A stretch of DNA of 64,000 nucleotides from Photobacterium angustum (GCF_002954615.1 NZ_MSCJ01000003.1:1054001-1118000), one strand, 5' to 3'. Positions 1 to 9,031 are shown, numbered from the stretch's first letter. The notes: a model not told the origin generated them from the sequence alone. Program-made: numbers and translations.

Positions 1-383
1 GTAAATTCCTCTTCATCATAGTTAGTTGGCATCCAAAAACCTAAACCGTAAAACGTCGATGAATTGTGATCCATTAAAACAGGTGAGTCTGCAAATTTAT
101 CATCCCAGTGCAACCAGAATTTATCTCCATAGCTGCTGGAATCAACTTTCCACGGTATATCGTTATCGTGTAGTGAAGGCATTTGCGCATTGTTTATATA
201 ATTATTACGCTCGATGCTATAAATAGGTACTGAACAGTCTTTAGTATTATTGGGATAATCGATACTAAAAGGTTGAGAAACGGTATCTAAAGAATAATAA
301 TTTTCGCAATTAAACGCGTAAGTTGACGAAGACAACATAAATGGTAAGCAACAAAAAACACCTAATGAGATTTGTTTAAGCAC
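1..383 (-). CDS. Secreted protein of unknown function (truncated by window edge)
   Basis: The reading frame is open from a GTG at 383 to the left edge, about 127 codons, so the C-terminus lies outside. The N-terminus MLKQISLGVFCCLPFMLSSS followed by TYA-FN looks like a Sec signal peptide with cleavage after an A-x-A-like site. The exported part is rich in aromatic residues and acids (for example KFWLHWDDKF) and ends with a run of acidic residues at the edge. I do not recognise the family. An AGGGG element lies about 12 nt before the GTG. The gene begins 19 nt after the stop of the NadD-like gene on the same strand, so the two are probably co-transcribed. Confidence 0.6.
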   Translation of the reverse strand, partial: MLKQISLGVFCCLPFMLSSSTYAFNCENYYSLDTVSQPFSIDYPNNTKDCSVPIYSIERNNYINNAQMPSLHDNDIPWKVDSSSYGDKFWLHWDDKFADSPVLMDHNSSTFYGLGFWMPTNYDEEEF

Positions 384-402
384 TTCGCCGTATCCCCTAA
401 AG

Positions 403-924
403 TTAAAAATGATAACGCTTATCGGTCATTAATAACTGGCTAACACTTGCAGTTGTTAAGTCACTGATATTTTTATTATTTGCTAATGCCTCTCTAATTA
501 GAGTACTTCTAATCGGTAACGTTTCAGGACACGCAAGCACTTGCCATTGACTAAGTATTTCTTTTGACTTGAAAAACTTTCCAAAGTTCAAGAAATTATC
601 AGGGCCAATAACAAATGTAATTTGATGGTTTGGGTAGCGCTTTTGTAATTCAACAAGTACTGCGTAAGTCGTGATAGGTTCATCACCTACTGCGATATCT
701 TGCTCTAACGTGGACAACACGAGGTTATCTTGAGAAATGTCATCGATAAAAGCAGAAACTAATTCACAACGTAATGAATAATCCAACATATTCTTACCCC
801 AAGCATGATTGTAACTTGGAAGTAAAAGCACTTCATCGTAATGCGTTAATCGTTCTAAAACCGAACGATGCCCTAAACTAGGCGGATTAAAAGCGCTGCC
901 GAATACAGCAAGTGTTTGTTTCAT
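403..924 (-). CDS. nadD: NadD-like nicotinate(nicotinamide)-nucleotide adenylyltransferase
   Basis: A 173-residue nucleotidyltransferase-fold protein that would transfer AMP from ATP to NaMN or NMN in NAD synthesis. The N-terminal signature GSAFNPPSLGH matches the family's GxFxPxHxGH loop, and IRSTLIR near the C-terminus matches the ISSTxxR phosphate-binding motif. Two oddities: it is shorter than classical NadD (about 210 residues), and the first His of the HxGH pair is Ser (SLGH). It is divergent from nadE, the next enzyme of the pathway, which supports a role in NAD metabolism. It may be a second, specialised NadD rather than the housekeeping enzyme. Confidence 0.75.
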   Translation of the reverse strand: MKQTLAVFGSAFNPPSLGHRSVLERLTHYDEVLLLPSYNHAWGKNMLDYSLRCELVSAFIDDISQDNLVLSTLEQDIAVGDEPITTYAVLVELQKRYPNHQITFVIGPDNFLNFGKFFKSKEILSQWQVLACPETLPIRSTLIREALANNKNISDLTTASVSQLLMTDKRYHF

Positions 925-1168
925 CCATCAAACCTTTCGTTCTATCAATTTACTTATATTCACACTAGAGATTTCTAATGATGTAACTATTATTTAAGCA
1001 TTTAATAGGAAAATGCCCCTTAATTTTAGTAATATCTATCTTTAGCATTGATCATAATAACGAGTTATCGCATGATTTTGCCAAAGGTGTAATGGTTTAT
1101 CTCTCATTTATCCATTATATCGCTTCAAATGATTAATATTTGGGCTAACTCTCTTAAGGATTTATACC

Positions 1169-2005
1169 ATGGAACAGCTTATCCGCACTGAAATGCGCGT
1201 GCTACCTGTCATTGACGTTGATTTTGAAATCCAACGCCGAGTTGAATTTATTCAAAAAAAACTTAAACAATCAGGCTGTAAATCACTTGTACTAGGCATT
1301 AGTGGTGGCGTGGATTCAACAACATGTGGTCGTCTTGCTCAACTTGCTGTTGATGGTTTAAACCAAGTTTCTAACAGCAACGAGTACCAGTTTATTGCCG
1401 TTCGTCTACCCTATGGTGAACAACAAGATGAAGACGAAGCACAACTCGCATTAAGCTTCATCCAGCCTAGTCACTCTGTAAGCGTTAATATTAAAAATGG
1501 TGTTGATGGCACTCATGCAAGCACCCTTTTAGCATTAGAAGGTACTGGGCTTATTCCTAGCGACAACGCTAAAGTTGATTTCGTAAAAGGCAATGTTAAA
1601 GCTCGCACACGTATGATTGCTCAATACGAGATAGCAGGACTTGTCGGCGGCTTAGTTATTGGCACCGATCATTCAGCTGAAAACATTACTGGCTTTTATA
1701 CAAAGTTTGGTGATGGTGCCTGTGATTTAGCACCTTTATTTGGTTTAAACAAACGTCAAGTACGTGCTATTGCAGCAAAACTTGGTGCACCAGAACAATT
1801 GGTTTATAAAGTACCTACAGCTGACCTAGAAGAATTAGCGCCACAAAAAGCTGACGAGGATGCTTTACAAGTTTCTTATGATCAGATTGATGACTTCTTA
1901 GAAGGTAAGCCCGTAACCGATTTTGTCCGCGATCGCTTAGTGTCTATTTATAAAGCAACCCAACATAAGCGCCAACCTATTCCGACGATTTACGATGAGG
2001 AATAA
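1169..2005 (+). CDS. nadE: NH3-dependent NAD+ synthetase
   Basis: A 278-residue enzyme that amidates nicotinic acid adenine dinucleotide to NAD+ using ATP and ammonia. The PP-loop SGGVDSTT is at about residues 45-52, and [20 protein letters not shown] is the conserved nucleotide-binding segment. The length equals the NadE family of enterics and vibrios, and there is no glutaminase domain, hence ammonia-dependent. The AAGGA at about 1156 fixes the ATG at 1169. It is divergent from the NadD-like gene across a 244-bp AT-rich spacer that must hold both promoters, and it ends in a strong shared terminator. Confidence 0.95.
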   Translation: MEQLIRTEMRVLPVIDVDFEIQRRVEFIQKKLKQSGCKSLVLGISGGVDSTTCGRLAQLAVDGLNQVSNSNEYQFIAVRLPYGEQQDEDEAQLALSFIQPSHSVSVNIKNGVDGTHASTLLALEGTGLIPSDNAKVDFVKGNVKARTRMIAQYEIAGLVGGLVIGTDHSAENITGFYTKFGDGACDLAPLFGLNKRQVRAIAAKLGAPEQLVYKVPTADLEELAPQKADEDALQVSYDQIDDFLEGKPVTDFVRDRLVSIYKATQHKRQPIPTIYDEE

Positions 2006-2042
2006 TGACTGACAGCTATATGTCGTCATAAATAACTTATAA

Positions 2043-2077
2043 AAAAGCCCGTGTATTTATCAAATACACGGGCTTTT
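2043..2077. terminator. Bidirectional rho-independent terminator between nadE and the HD gene
   Basis: A perfect 16-bp inverted repeat (arms 2043-2058 and 2062-2077, core GCCCGTGTATTT) has a 3-nt loop. A-rich and T-rich flanks let it act for both converging genes. Confidence 0.9.
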
Positions 2078-2113
2078 CATATCAACTATCTATTAAACCG
2101 TAAAGCTTCAGCA

Positions 2114-2638
2114 TTAAGCACAGTTAACACAATCTTTAGAATGAATAAGCGCATCTAATTGTTGCCATAATGGGTCACATAGACCTGCACGATAAACTGC
2201 GTGCTTAAAAGCATCATGCTCAGCTTGATACATTAAGAAATGACGACGCGAATTATTGCTGCTTGATTGAACATTAGCTAAGCGATCGCAGGTTTTAACA
2301 ATTAATGCTAGGCGTGCTGCATCTTCGGCAGGATCAAGCGATAATAACCGTTGGTTTATCTCTAATTTTCGCTTCACTCGATCTTCTAATTTTACATCAG
2401 TGACATAATTCACTGCGTCAGCAATAGTAAAACCAAATAAATCAGCCAACTCATCAAAACTGGTATCAGTATCTTCAATCACATCATGCAGTTGAGCTAC
2501 AATCATTGCATCAATACCATATGGTCGTGCAATTTCAGCAACTGTATCTAAATGTACGTGGTAAGGATAATCTCCGTATTTTTGCTCGCCATGTCGACTT
2601 TTAGCAAAAGCTTGAGCCTGTAAATATCGGTCATTCAT
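2114..2638 (-). CDS. RSH-type HD domain protein, candidate small (p)ppGpp hydrolase
   Basis: A 174-residue single-domain HD phosphohydrolase. The metal and catalytic motifs of SpoT/MESH1-type hydrolases can be read in order: H29 (YHVHLD), H51-D52 and E55-D56 (HDVIEDTD), and D118 with N122 (KTCDRLAN, the equivalent of KLADRLHN). There is no synthetase, TGS or ACT domain, so it would be a stand-alone small alarmone hydrolase if the assignment holds. The C-terminus has two Cys (CVNC). SD AGGG precedes the ATG. It is monocistronic and convergent with nadE. Substrate is inferred from motifs only; other nucleotide pyrophosphohydrolase activities are possible. Confidence 0.65.
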   Translation of the reverse strand: MNDRYLQAQAFAKSRHGEQKYGDYPYHVHLDTVAEIARPYGIDAMIVAQLHDVIEDTDTSFDELADLFGFTIADAVNYVTDVKLEDRVKRKLEINQRLLSLDPAEDAARLALIVKTCDRLANVQSSSNNSRRHFLMYQAEHDAFKHAVYRAGLCDPLWQQLDALIHSKDCVNCA

Positions 2639-2736
2639 ATAATTACCCTAATAAAATTATGCTTTAATTATTTGTATAATAAAAACATATAATTGGACAA
2701 GCTTTTATTTGAAAATAAAGTATCCAATTATAAAAA

Positions 2737-2754
2737 AAGAGCCGTTAAGCTCTT
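2737..2754 (-). terminator. Terminator of yoaH
   Basis: AAGAGC/GCTCTT stem with a 6-nt loop, followed on the minus strand by a run of T (plus-strand A tract 2732-2738), just after the yoaH stop. Confidence 0.8.
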
Positions 2755-2761
2755 CTTTTAA

Positions 2762-2947
2762 TTACTCTTCTTCATCACTGAAAGTTTCGCCAGCAGCTTC
2801 TCGACGCTTAATATCCGCTTCTCGGATCTGATGAGCAACAATCATAATCGCTTCACCGCTACTAATACCTTGTGCCATCAGCTCATGAATACGCTCAGCA
2901 GCTTCTTGTTGTTGTTCATGATTAAGCGTTGGAGTGTGATTGTACAT
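2762..2947 (-). CDS. yoaH: UPF0181 family protein YoaH
   Basis: A 61-residue small acidic protein. The central block [18 protein letters not shown], then [10 protein letters not shown], matches the UPF0181/YoaH family closely, and the tail is acidic (SDEEE). The molecular function of the family is unknown. The gene is monocistronic with its own terminator. Confidence 0.85.
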   Translation of the reverse strand: MYNHTPTLNHEQQQEAAERIHELMAQGISSGEAIMIVAHQIREADIKRREAAGETFSDEEE

Positions 2948-3048
2948 AACTATCTTCTTGTTGATGATCGAAGTGATATTTTAGAGCTAATAGCCAATAA
3001 TGTCACTGATTATCAAGCTTATCAATACACCCTCTTCGTTCTGATTAT

Positions 3049-4248
3049 TCACCCTGGGTGACCATCAACACGAGGTTTTGTGAGTACAGGAAAATAGACT
3101 ATGGTGAAAATTCCAAAAGCAACAACCCACAAACTTGCAGAAATAACATAGCTATCAAGTAACATGCTAGGTGCAACTGTTGTCAATAATACTCGTGCTA
3201 ATAATGATAGAAATAAGGCGATAAAACCAACCTGCATGAAGCGTCCTACTTGCAGTTTACGTCCTGTGTGCCCTAAAGATACACGCGAGATCATTGCTAG
3301 TATCATTCCACCTAGTCCGCCAATGGTAATTATATGAATAGCAATAGATTCACTGATAGCTGTCGTATAAAAGCTGCAACCAAGTAAAAATAGACCAATA
3401 ATTAACGACAAATAAGCTAGATGCAAAGACCACAGTAACGGTATACGTCGTGTTGAGATTGTGCGCCAGCGAGAAAGACGAACAAAGTTTGTTATGGCTG
3501 CAATGATCGATAACGGAGCAATAAGCCAATTTATTGTTTCGTTATTTATAAAGAATGTCGTCAAAAGCAACAACCATGCAGGTATAAGCGCAAGATATTC
3601 AATCGTTTTAATTCGTTCAATAACTTCGGTATTGGTTCCGCGTGAAGTAAAAAACGGGATAACTCGACCACCAACAACTAAGGTAATCACAGTAACAACA
3701 AGCACGACAGGTAAAGCAATATCAGTAATAGATTGATGACTCTTGCCTAATGCAATGAAATGAAATTGAATATTGGTAAAAGCAAACAGAAGTAAAACCG
3801 GCACAAAGAAAAGATTACGCCACTGTTTAACTTTTATAATAGGTATTGCAAGATAATAAATAGAAACAGCAATCCATAGTGTATCAATAAACAGCCAAAT
3901 ACTGCTCACTGAGCCCAACATTAAGCCAATACGAGCAATCAACCATAGGCTGAAAACCAACAGCAGTTTAGTACCTTTAATGCTAGCTTGTCCCGTCCAG
4001 TTTTGTACTGCTGTCAATAAAAAACCAATAATGACTGCACCTGAAAATCCAAACAACATTTCATGACTGTGCCACCAAATAGGATTTGAATACATAAAAC
4101 TAGATAATTGAGATTCACCAGACCAGAACAATGCCCACATTATCATTGCGATAACTGAAAAAGTACTAGCTCCAAGGAAAAACGGTCGAAAACCTAGTCG
4201 TAAAATTGCAGGTATTTTGTCTTCTTTTGCTTTGTCGATGATTTGCAT
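3049..4248 (-). CDS. nnrS: NnrS family heme/copper membrane protein (nitric oxide stress)
   Basis: A polytopic membrane protein of about 399 residues with roughly 12 hydrophobic segments. It shows the NnrS hallmarks RLGFRPFFL near the N-terminus, WHSHEMLFGF, GGRVIPFFTSRG and ITIGGLGGMILAMISR. NnrS proteins protect against nitrosative stress and are classic NsrR-regulon members. A longer frame starts at 4269, but that ATG lies inside the palindromic operator. The ATG at 4248 (MQIIDKAKED) has GGTGA 5 nt upstream and leaves the operator in the promoter, so I chose it. Confidence 0.9.
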   Translation of the reverse strand: MQIIDKAKEDKIPAILRLGFRPFFLGASTFSVIAMIMWALFWSGESQLSSFMYSNPIWWHSHEMLFGFSGAVIIGFLLTAVQNWTGQASIKGTKLLLVFSLWLIARIGLMLGSVSSIWLFIDTLWIAVSIYYLAIPIIKVKQWRNLFFVPVLLLFAFTNIQFHFIALGKSHQSITDIALPVVLVVTVITLVVGGRVIPFFTSRGTNTEVIERIKTIEYLALIPAWLLLLTTFFINNETINWLIAPLSIIAAITNFVRLSRWRTISTRRIPLLWSLHLAYLSLIIGLFLLGCSFYTTAISESIAIHIITIGGLGGMILAMISRVSLGHTGRKLQVGRFMQVGFIALFLSLLARVLLTTVAPSMLLDSYVISASLWVVAFGIFTIVYFPVLTKPRVDGHPG

Positions 4249-4260
4249 AATTGTCACCAT

Positions 4261-4291
4261 TTTAAACATGTATTAATTATACATGTTTAAA
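4261..4291. promoter_or_regulatory. NsrR-type operator upstream of nnrS
   Basis: A 31-bp palindrome has perfect 13-bp arms (4261-4273 and 4279-4291) around TAATT. Its core AACATGTAT-N5-ATACATGTT fits the gammaproteobacterial NsrR consensus (AAnATGyATTT-type half sites). On the minus strand it contains TATAAT, a likely -10, so occupancy would block the promoter. The link to NsrR is by motif and by the known NsrR control of nnrS. Confidence 0.75.
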
Positions 4292-4299
4292 GGTATAAA

Positions 4300-4324
4300 A
4301 AAACCACTCTTATAAAGTGGTTTT
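4300..4324 (-). terminator. Terminator of the vxr operon
   Basis: AAAACCACT/AGTGGTTTT hairpin right after the vxrC stop, followed on the minus strand by TTTTTTT. It separates the vxr operon from nnrS. Confidence 0.85.
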
Positions 4325-4328
4325 AAAC

Positions 4329-5198
4329 TTAATGAGTATCATCAGAGTAATCAATGGGTCGAGTGATACTTTGAATGTCTAAAATAGATATCTCACCTTG
4401 CCATCGACTATTTATTAAACCAACATCAAGCCAATATCGCCCTTCTGGAATATTTAACTTTGGCAGCTTAGTCGGTAGATAGGTGTCAGTTTCTTCGCTC
4501 CATAATGGACGCCAATCAGTATCATTTAAATCATACAGTTTTATCGACAAAGTCGGTGCAGGACATGATGAATTCAATTTAGCCACATGATCAATACGCC
4601 ATGAATTACTATCTTTCCAGCCTAAGTTCTGTTTAGCTGGCGGCTCATTTAGCACAATCCATTTATTCCAAGCGGGTTCACCATCAGCAATAATCGTTAA
4701 CTTATATAATCCAGCTTCTACTTTATGATCGAGCTTATTCGCATCAACTGTAAAATAACCACCATCATCAATCACAGGTTTGGCATCAATTAAATTATCA
4801 TTAGGCCACTTAGAAAAACTAATCTGAGTTATCTTAGCTCGTGTTAAGCCAACGATAGATAACTTAAGTAACTGCTGGTTAATATTTTGAACCACAGAAC
4901 GTTCAATCGATAACTTTGATAACCAAGAAGGCAATACTGTTTTATCAAGGCTATGACCACAGTCTTCTGTAATAGCAAGATCTAGCAAACCATTAAGATT
5001 TGCTTTCTGATCTATTGTCGGAGATTGCTGCCAAGCCTCTATGATAGATTCAAATGATTTATCTGTGTGACCTTCAAGTAAGTGTCTATGAGCAGCCGCA
5101 TAAGAGCTTTGATCAACAAACCAAGCTGCGTTAGCGTTAGGTATTAGGAACAATGCGCTAATACCTAACTGACACAAGAAAAAGGTTATTTTTCTCAT
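4329..5198 (-). CDS. vxrC: DUF2861 family periplasmic protein, VxrC-like
   Basis: A 289-residue protein with a signal peptide (hydrophobic to about residue 22, NANA-AW cleavage region) and no lipobox or later membrane segment. The sequence and its position 14 nt after a VxrB-type regulator match the VxrC (DUF2861) genes of vibrio vxr operons. Its biochemical role is unknown; the location suggests a periplasmic modulator of the kinase. The weak SD and short gap suggest translation coupled to vxrB. Confidence 0.75.
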   Translation of the reverse strand: MRKITFFLCQLGISALFLIPNANAAWFVDQSSYAAAHRHLLEGHTDKSFESIIEAWQQSPTIDQKANLNGLLDLAITEDCGHSLDKTVLPSWLSKLSIERSVVQNINQQLLKLSIVGLTRAKITQISFSKWPNDNLIDAKPVIDDGGYFTVDANKLDHKVEAGLYKLTIIADGEPAWNKWIVLNEPPAKQNLGWKDSNSWRIDHVAKLNSSCPAPTLSIKLYDLNDTDWRPLWSEETDTYLPTKLPKLNIPEGRYWLDVGLINSRWQGEISILDIQSITRPIDYSDDTH

Positions 5199-5212
5199 TG
5201 AGTAACCAATAG

Positions 5213-5872
5213 TTATGGTTTCATACGATAGCCGACACCACGTAATGTTTCGATATCAATACCTGGTAATTTTTGGCGTAATTGCAGAATATGAGTATCA
5301 ACGGTACGTGTCGTTGGGTAGTGATTATAGCCCCATACTTGATCAAGTAACTCGTCACGTGTAAACACACGACCTGCATTTTTTGATAAGAAAACAAGTA
5401 GCTCAAATTCAGTACGCGTTAACGTAATATTTTCATCATCAAAAATCACTTCACGGCTTTCTTGATTGATAATGATATCGCCAACTTTAATGATATTTGC
5501 AGCTGCAGTATCTTCATCGTCACCACGAAGATGTACACGTACTCGTGCAAGTAACTCTTCTTCAGCAAAAGGCTTCGTTAAATAGTCTTTTGCACCAGAA
5601 TCTAAACCAACAACTTTATCGTTAATCGATACCATTGCAGTTAATAAAATAACAGGAACATGCTTCTTTTTAAGCCATGAGCCTAAATAATTTAATGAGT
5701 CACCTTCAGGTAATTGACGATCTAGGACAACAAGATCTGCCTCTTTCCATAAAGCGTCTACCTTACTAGCACAATCTGCATATAAACAGTTATAACCAGC
5801 TTGCTTTAAGCAATCGAGTAAACCATCAGCAAGGTTGCGGTCATCTTCAACCAGTAGCAGAGTTTGATTCAC
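5213..5872 (-). CDS. vxrB: OmpR-family response regulator, VxrB-like
   Basis: A 219-residue regulator: receiver domain (LLLVEDD acidic pocket, VLDRQLPEGD phospho-acceptor, LTKPF lysine) followed by a winged-helix DNA-binding domain (LTRTEFELLVFL, TRTVDTHILQLRQKL, RGVGYR). A longer frame from 5908 exists, but GGAGA lies 6 nt before a GTG at 5872 (MNQTLLLVEDD), which fits the family N-terminus. The start overlaps the end of vxrA by 26 nt, so translational coupling is likely. In Vibrio cholerae VxrB (also WigR) governs cell-wall damage responses, biofilm and T6SS. Confidence 0.88.
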   Translation of the reverse strand: MNQTLLLVEDDRNLADGLLDCLKQAGYNCLYADCASKVDALWKEADLVVLDRQLPEGDSLNYLGSWLKKKHVPVILLTAMVSINDKVVGLDSGAKDYLTKPFAEEELLARVRVHLRGDDEDTAAANIIKVGDIIINQESREVIFDDENITLTRTEFELLVFLSKNAGRVFTRDELLDQVWGYNHYPTTRTVDTHILQLRQKLPGIDIETLRGVGYRMKP

Positions 5873-7286
5873 ACGGTATCTCCAATATAAATGTGGTTGG
5901 TGGGCCAATTAATTTCAATTTCCCCCCCATTCTATTAATCATTGATTCTACAATCGTCAAACCTAAACCTAAACCTTGTTCACTAACAAAAGGTTTACGC
6001 AGTCTAGACCAATCTTTGCCGCTTAATGGGCCTTGGTCTTGAACCACAATTTTAAGTTTTCCATCATAGTATGATGTCGTTAATGTAATTGGTGCTACGC
6101 CATATTTATGAGCATTAGAAAATAAGTTATCTAAACATGTACCAAGCCAATAAATATTTACGTAAACACTTCTATCTTCAGCAAGATGTAAAGTTACATC
6201 ATACTCTTCAGCAAGATAGCCTAACCATTCATTGACGGATTCAACTTCTTGCGTACTTAATTGTTGTTGGTTAGCTTGTAAGTAATCTTTACTTGCTTCA
6301 GCTAACTGTCGTAATCGCCTTGAATCATCAGTCAAACGTCTAAACTCATCATACAGACCTTCTGGTAATTCATCAAAGTGACGTCTAAAGCCTTCAACAG
6401 TCATCGCTAAACTGGCTATAGGCGTTCTTAATTCATGCGTCAAAATTTGCAGAACTAACATACGTTCTTGCATATCTCGTCTACGAATACGGAAACGATA
6501 AACACCCCAACTTAACAGTAATAAGGCATTACTTACTAATAAACATATAAGTAAGTAGTACGTTAAGTGCGATTTATTCTCTTCACGCCAACAAATATTT
6601 CCATTTTGAGCCAAGCAAAAATCATGGCGATTTAGGCGTTTTAAATGCAAATCATGACGTGCTAACACCTTTAACCATGTTGACTGGTTATAAAGATTAT
6701 ATTCATTACCATTACGTACCCACAACTCCCCATTCGCAACGAAGAAACGAGCGCCCGAAATTAATACTTTAATTTCATCACTATTCATCCGTTGTAAACG
6801 ACCAAGCAAGGTTGTCGCTGACGCCAATGGGTGCTCTTTAATATGCAGATACTTACTGAGTTCTGACACCTTGCCTGGATGTTTGGCTAAATAACGATAT
6901 GCATAACTACCACCGCCGGGATGAATATATCCTGAACGAACAAACCACCCTTTTGGTAACGTTGTCTTATTACAAATAGCTCGAGTAAAAACTACGGGCT
7001 GTGTTACCAATGGTGAATAAGGCCACGGTCCCTTACATGTTAACGAGTTTTGATATAACTGCCTTAGTGCTGAAAGAGGATATTTTTTGGTTTGAGGTAG
7101 TAAGCTAGAAGGCAACAGTAAAGGAGATGGATAAGTGCTTTGTAGCTTACGAAAATCGTATGAAGATACAGGTTCACTTTCCAATAGATCTGTTCGAACA
7201 GCCGCCAATCTTTCAGGTAATGAAACACCTTCAGCATGGCTAGCAGTAGTAAATAATAGTGAGAATAAAAGTACATACGTTTTCAT
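5847..7286 (-). CDS. vxrA: Membrane sensor histidine kinase, VxrA-like (DUF3404 sensor)
   Basis: A 479-residue kinase: signal peptide (residues 1-18), periplasmic DUF3404-type sensor domain to about residue 240, one transmembrane helix (about 242-262), then the H-box ILTHELRTP with phospho-His at about residue 284, N-box (NLFSNAHKYG), G1 (VQDQGP) and G2 (GLGLTIVE). The periplasmic part has several Cys (CKGPW, RAICNK, DFCLAQNGNICW) that could form disulfides. It is the first gene of vxrA-vxrB-vxrC. The V. cholerae counterpart (VxrA/WigK) responds to cell-wall-active antibiotics. Confidence 0.88.
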   Translation of the reverse strand: MKTYVLLFSLLFTTASHAEGVSLPERLAAVRTDLLESEPVSSYDFRKLQSTYPSPLLLPSSLLPQTKKYPLSALRQLYQNSLTCKGPWPYSPLVTQPVVFTRAICNKTTLPKGWFVRSGYIHPGGGSYAYRYLAKHPGKVSELSKYLHIKEHPLASATTLLGRLQRMNSDEIKVLISGARFFVANGELWVRNGNEYNLYNQSTWLKVLARHDLHLKRLNRHDFCLAQNGNICWREENKSHLTYYLLICLLVSNALLLLSWGVYRFRIRRRDMQERMLVLQILTHELRTPIASLAMTVEGFRRHFDELPEGLYDEFRRLTDDSRRLRQLAEASKDYLQANQQQLSTQEVESVNEWLGYLAEEYDVTLHLAEDRSVYVNIYWLGTCLDNLFSNAHKYGVAPITLTTSYYDGKLKIVVQDQGPLSGKDWSRLRKPFVSEQGLGLGLTIVESMINRMGGKLKLIGPPTTFILEIPCESNSATG

Positions 7287-7437
7287 TCATATACTTTAAC
7301 ATTGTTTCTCACTAAATTGTCAATGTAATGTCATGTGAAAAACTGCAAACTTTAAATATTCCGTTAATTTATGCCATTACGCAAAGAGTGCATGCCATAT
7401 ACACATAACAATTTCTGTTTTTGTAAATGAGCTGAAA

Positions 7438-7599
7438 ATGCAATATGTAGAGTACGACGTTGGTACTGCTCATTTTACCTTATCAATAGAATATTACGCT
7501 TTACTTAATGTACAGAGCGCCCCATCAACATTTGATATTCTATACGAACAACACATCTTTTTTACTTATTGTTATAAATTACGTAATAACTACAAATAA
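7438..7599 (+). CDS. Possible small protein, 53 residues, unknown
   Basis: An ATG-initiated frame encodes a 53-residue protein rich in Tyr/Phe (for example SIEYYALL and HIFFTYCYKL). It is followed within 2 nt by a hairpin that could serve as its terminator. No strong ribosome-binding site is seen (TGAGC at -8). It sits in the 358-bp gap between vxrA and pntB. No family is recognised; it may be chance coding. Confidence 0.3.
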   Translation: MQYVEYDVGTAHFTLSIEYYALLNVQSAPSTFDILYEQHIFFTYCYKLRNNYK

Positions 7600-7600
7600 A

Positions 7601-7624
7601 AATGCCACTCATGTGAGTGGCATT
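7601..7624. terminator. Terminator downstream of pntB
   Basis: AATGCCACTC/GAGTGGCATT stem with an ATGT loop. The minus strand continues with TTTTT, so it best serves the pntAB operon. Confidence 0.85.
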
Positions 7625-7644
7625 ATTTTCTTACTTATTAGCGA

Positions 7645-9021
7645 TTAAAGATGTTCAAGTATTTTCAAACATGAGTCTTTTGCATCACCGAACAACATAT
7701 GGCTATTATCTTTAAAGAATAATGGGTTTTGAACCCCTGCATAACCAGTATTCATTGAGCGTTTAAACACAACCACTTCTTTGGCATTCCAAACTTCAAG
7801 TACAGGCATACCAGCAATTGGACTGTTAGGATCTTCCATCGCGGCAGGGTTAACAGTGTCGTTTGCACCAATAACAAGTACAACATCAGTTTGTGGGAAA
7901 TCATCATTGATCTCATCCATTTCTAACACGATGTCATAAGGTACTTTCGCCTCAGCTAATAGCACGTTCATGTGTCCAGGTAGACGACCAGCAACAGGGT
8001 GAATACCAAATCGAACATCAATGCCTTTTGCACGTAACTTCTCAGTGATCTCGTGAACAGGATATTGCGCTTGAGCAACCGCCATTCCGTATCCTGGAGT
8101 AATGATAACTGAGCGTGCATCTTTTAGCATTTCAGCCACTTCTTCTGCTGAAGCTTCACGGTGTTCGCCGTATTCTTCATCAGAGCTTGCTGCTGTACCA
8201 TCTGAACCAAAACCGCCAGCGATAACACTTATAAATGAACGGTTCATCGCCTTACACATAATGTAAGAAAGGATAGCACCAGAAGAACCCACTAATGCAC
8301 CAGTTACGATAAGAAGGTCGTTTGCTAACATGAAACCAGCCGCTGCTGCTGCCCAACCAGAATATGAGTTAAGCATTGATACAACCACTGGCATATCAGC
8401 GCCACCGATTGAAGCAACAAGATGGTAGCCAAATACAAACGCAATAATCGTTACTAAGATTAGTGCAGTTAATGAACCTTCTGACTGTACAAACCAAACT
8501 AGCAATAACGCTGAAACAACAAGCGCTAACAAGTTTAATTTATGACGGTGAGGAAGCATAAGTGCTGATGATGAAACTAATCCGCGTAACTTAGCAAATG
8601 CAACTAAAGAACCGGTAAAGGTTACTGCACCGATGAATACGCCAAGGAAAATTTCAACCAAGTGTATGTTTAACATTACACCTGTAAGGTCGCCGTGATC
8701 TAAGTAAGTATTAAAACCTACTAGTACCGCAGCCATACCTACAAAGCTATGTAGCATAGCAACAAGCTCTGGCATCTCAGTCATTTCTACTTTTTTAGCG
8801 TAGAAAATACCAATTGCACCACCAATGATCATCGCAAGGATAATCCAAACCGTACCTTCAGTTTGAGGCCCAAAAATAGTAGCAATCAGAGCGATAGCCA
8901 TACCAGCAATACCAAAGTAATTACCGTTACGTGCTGTTTCTTGCTTAGACAGTCCCGCTAAAGACTTGATAAACAGTACGGCAGCAACAAGATAAGCTGC
9001 TTGTACGATTCCTGCAGACAT
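7645..9021 (-). CDS. pntB: NAD(P) transhydrogenase subunit beta
   Basis: A 458-residue subunit of the proton-translocating transhydrogenase, which drives NADH + NADP+ to NAD+ + NADPH with the proton gradient. The first half is the multi-helix membrane domain II. The second half is the NADP(H)-binding domain III with [10 protein letters not shown] and the conserved [20 protein letters not shown] region. Start ATG follows AAGGAG. It lies 10 nt after pntA in the same order as in E. coli. Confidence 0.96.
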   Translation of the reverse strand: MSAGIVQAAYLVAAVLFIKSLAGLSKQETARNGNYFGIAGMAIALIATIFGPQTEGTVWIILAMIIGGAIGIFYAKKVEMTEMPELVAMLHSFVGMAAVLVGFNTYLDHGDLTGVMLNIHLVEIFLGVFIGAVTFTGSLVAFAKLRGLVSSSALMLPHRHKLNLLALVVSALLLVWFVQSEGSLTALILVTIIAFVFGYHLVASIGGADMPVVVSMLNSYSGWAAAAAGFMLANDLLIVTGALVGSSGAILSYIMCKAMNRSFISVIAGGFGSDGTAASSDEEYGEHREASAEEVAEMLKDARSVIITPGYGMAVAQAQYPVHEITEKLRAKGIDVRFGIHPVAGRLPGHMNVLLAEAKVPYDIVLEMDEINDDFPQTDVVLVIGANDTVNPAAMEDPNSPIAGMPVLEVWNAKEVVVFKRSMNTGYAGVQNPLFFKDNSHMLFGDAKDSCLKILEHL

Positions 9022-9031
9022 GTGTTACTCC

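Noticed and set aside
4249..4269. Longer N-terminus for NnrS (seven extra residues)
   Set aside because: The start codon would lie inside the palindromic operator and its -10 element; the inner ATG has the proper SD.
5873..5908. Longer N-terminus for the VxrB-like regulator
   Set aside because: The extra residues (AHQPHLYWRYR) precede the conserved receiver start and have no SD; the GTG at 5872 does.
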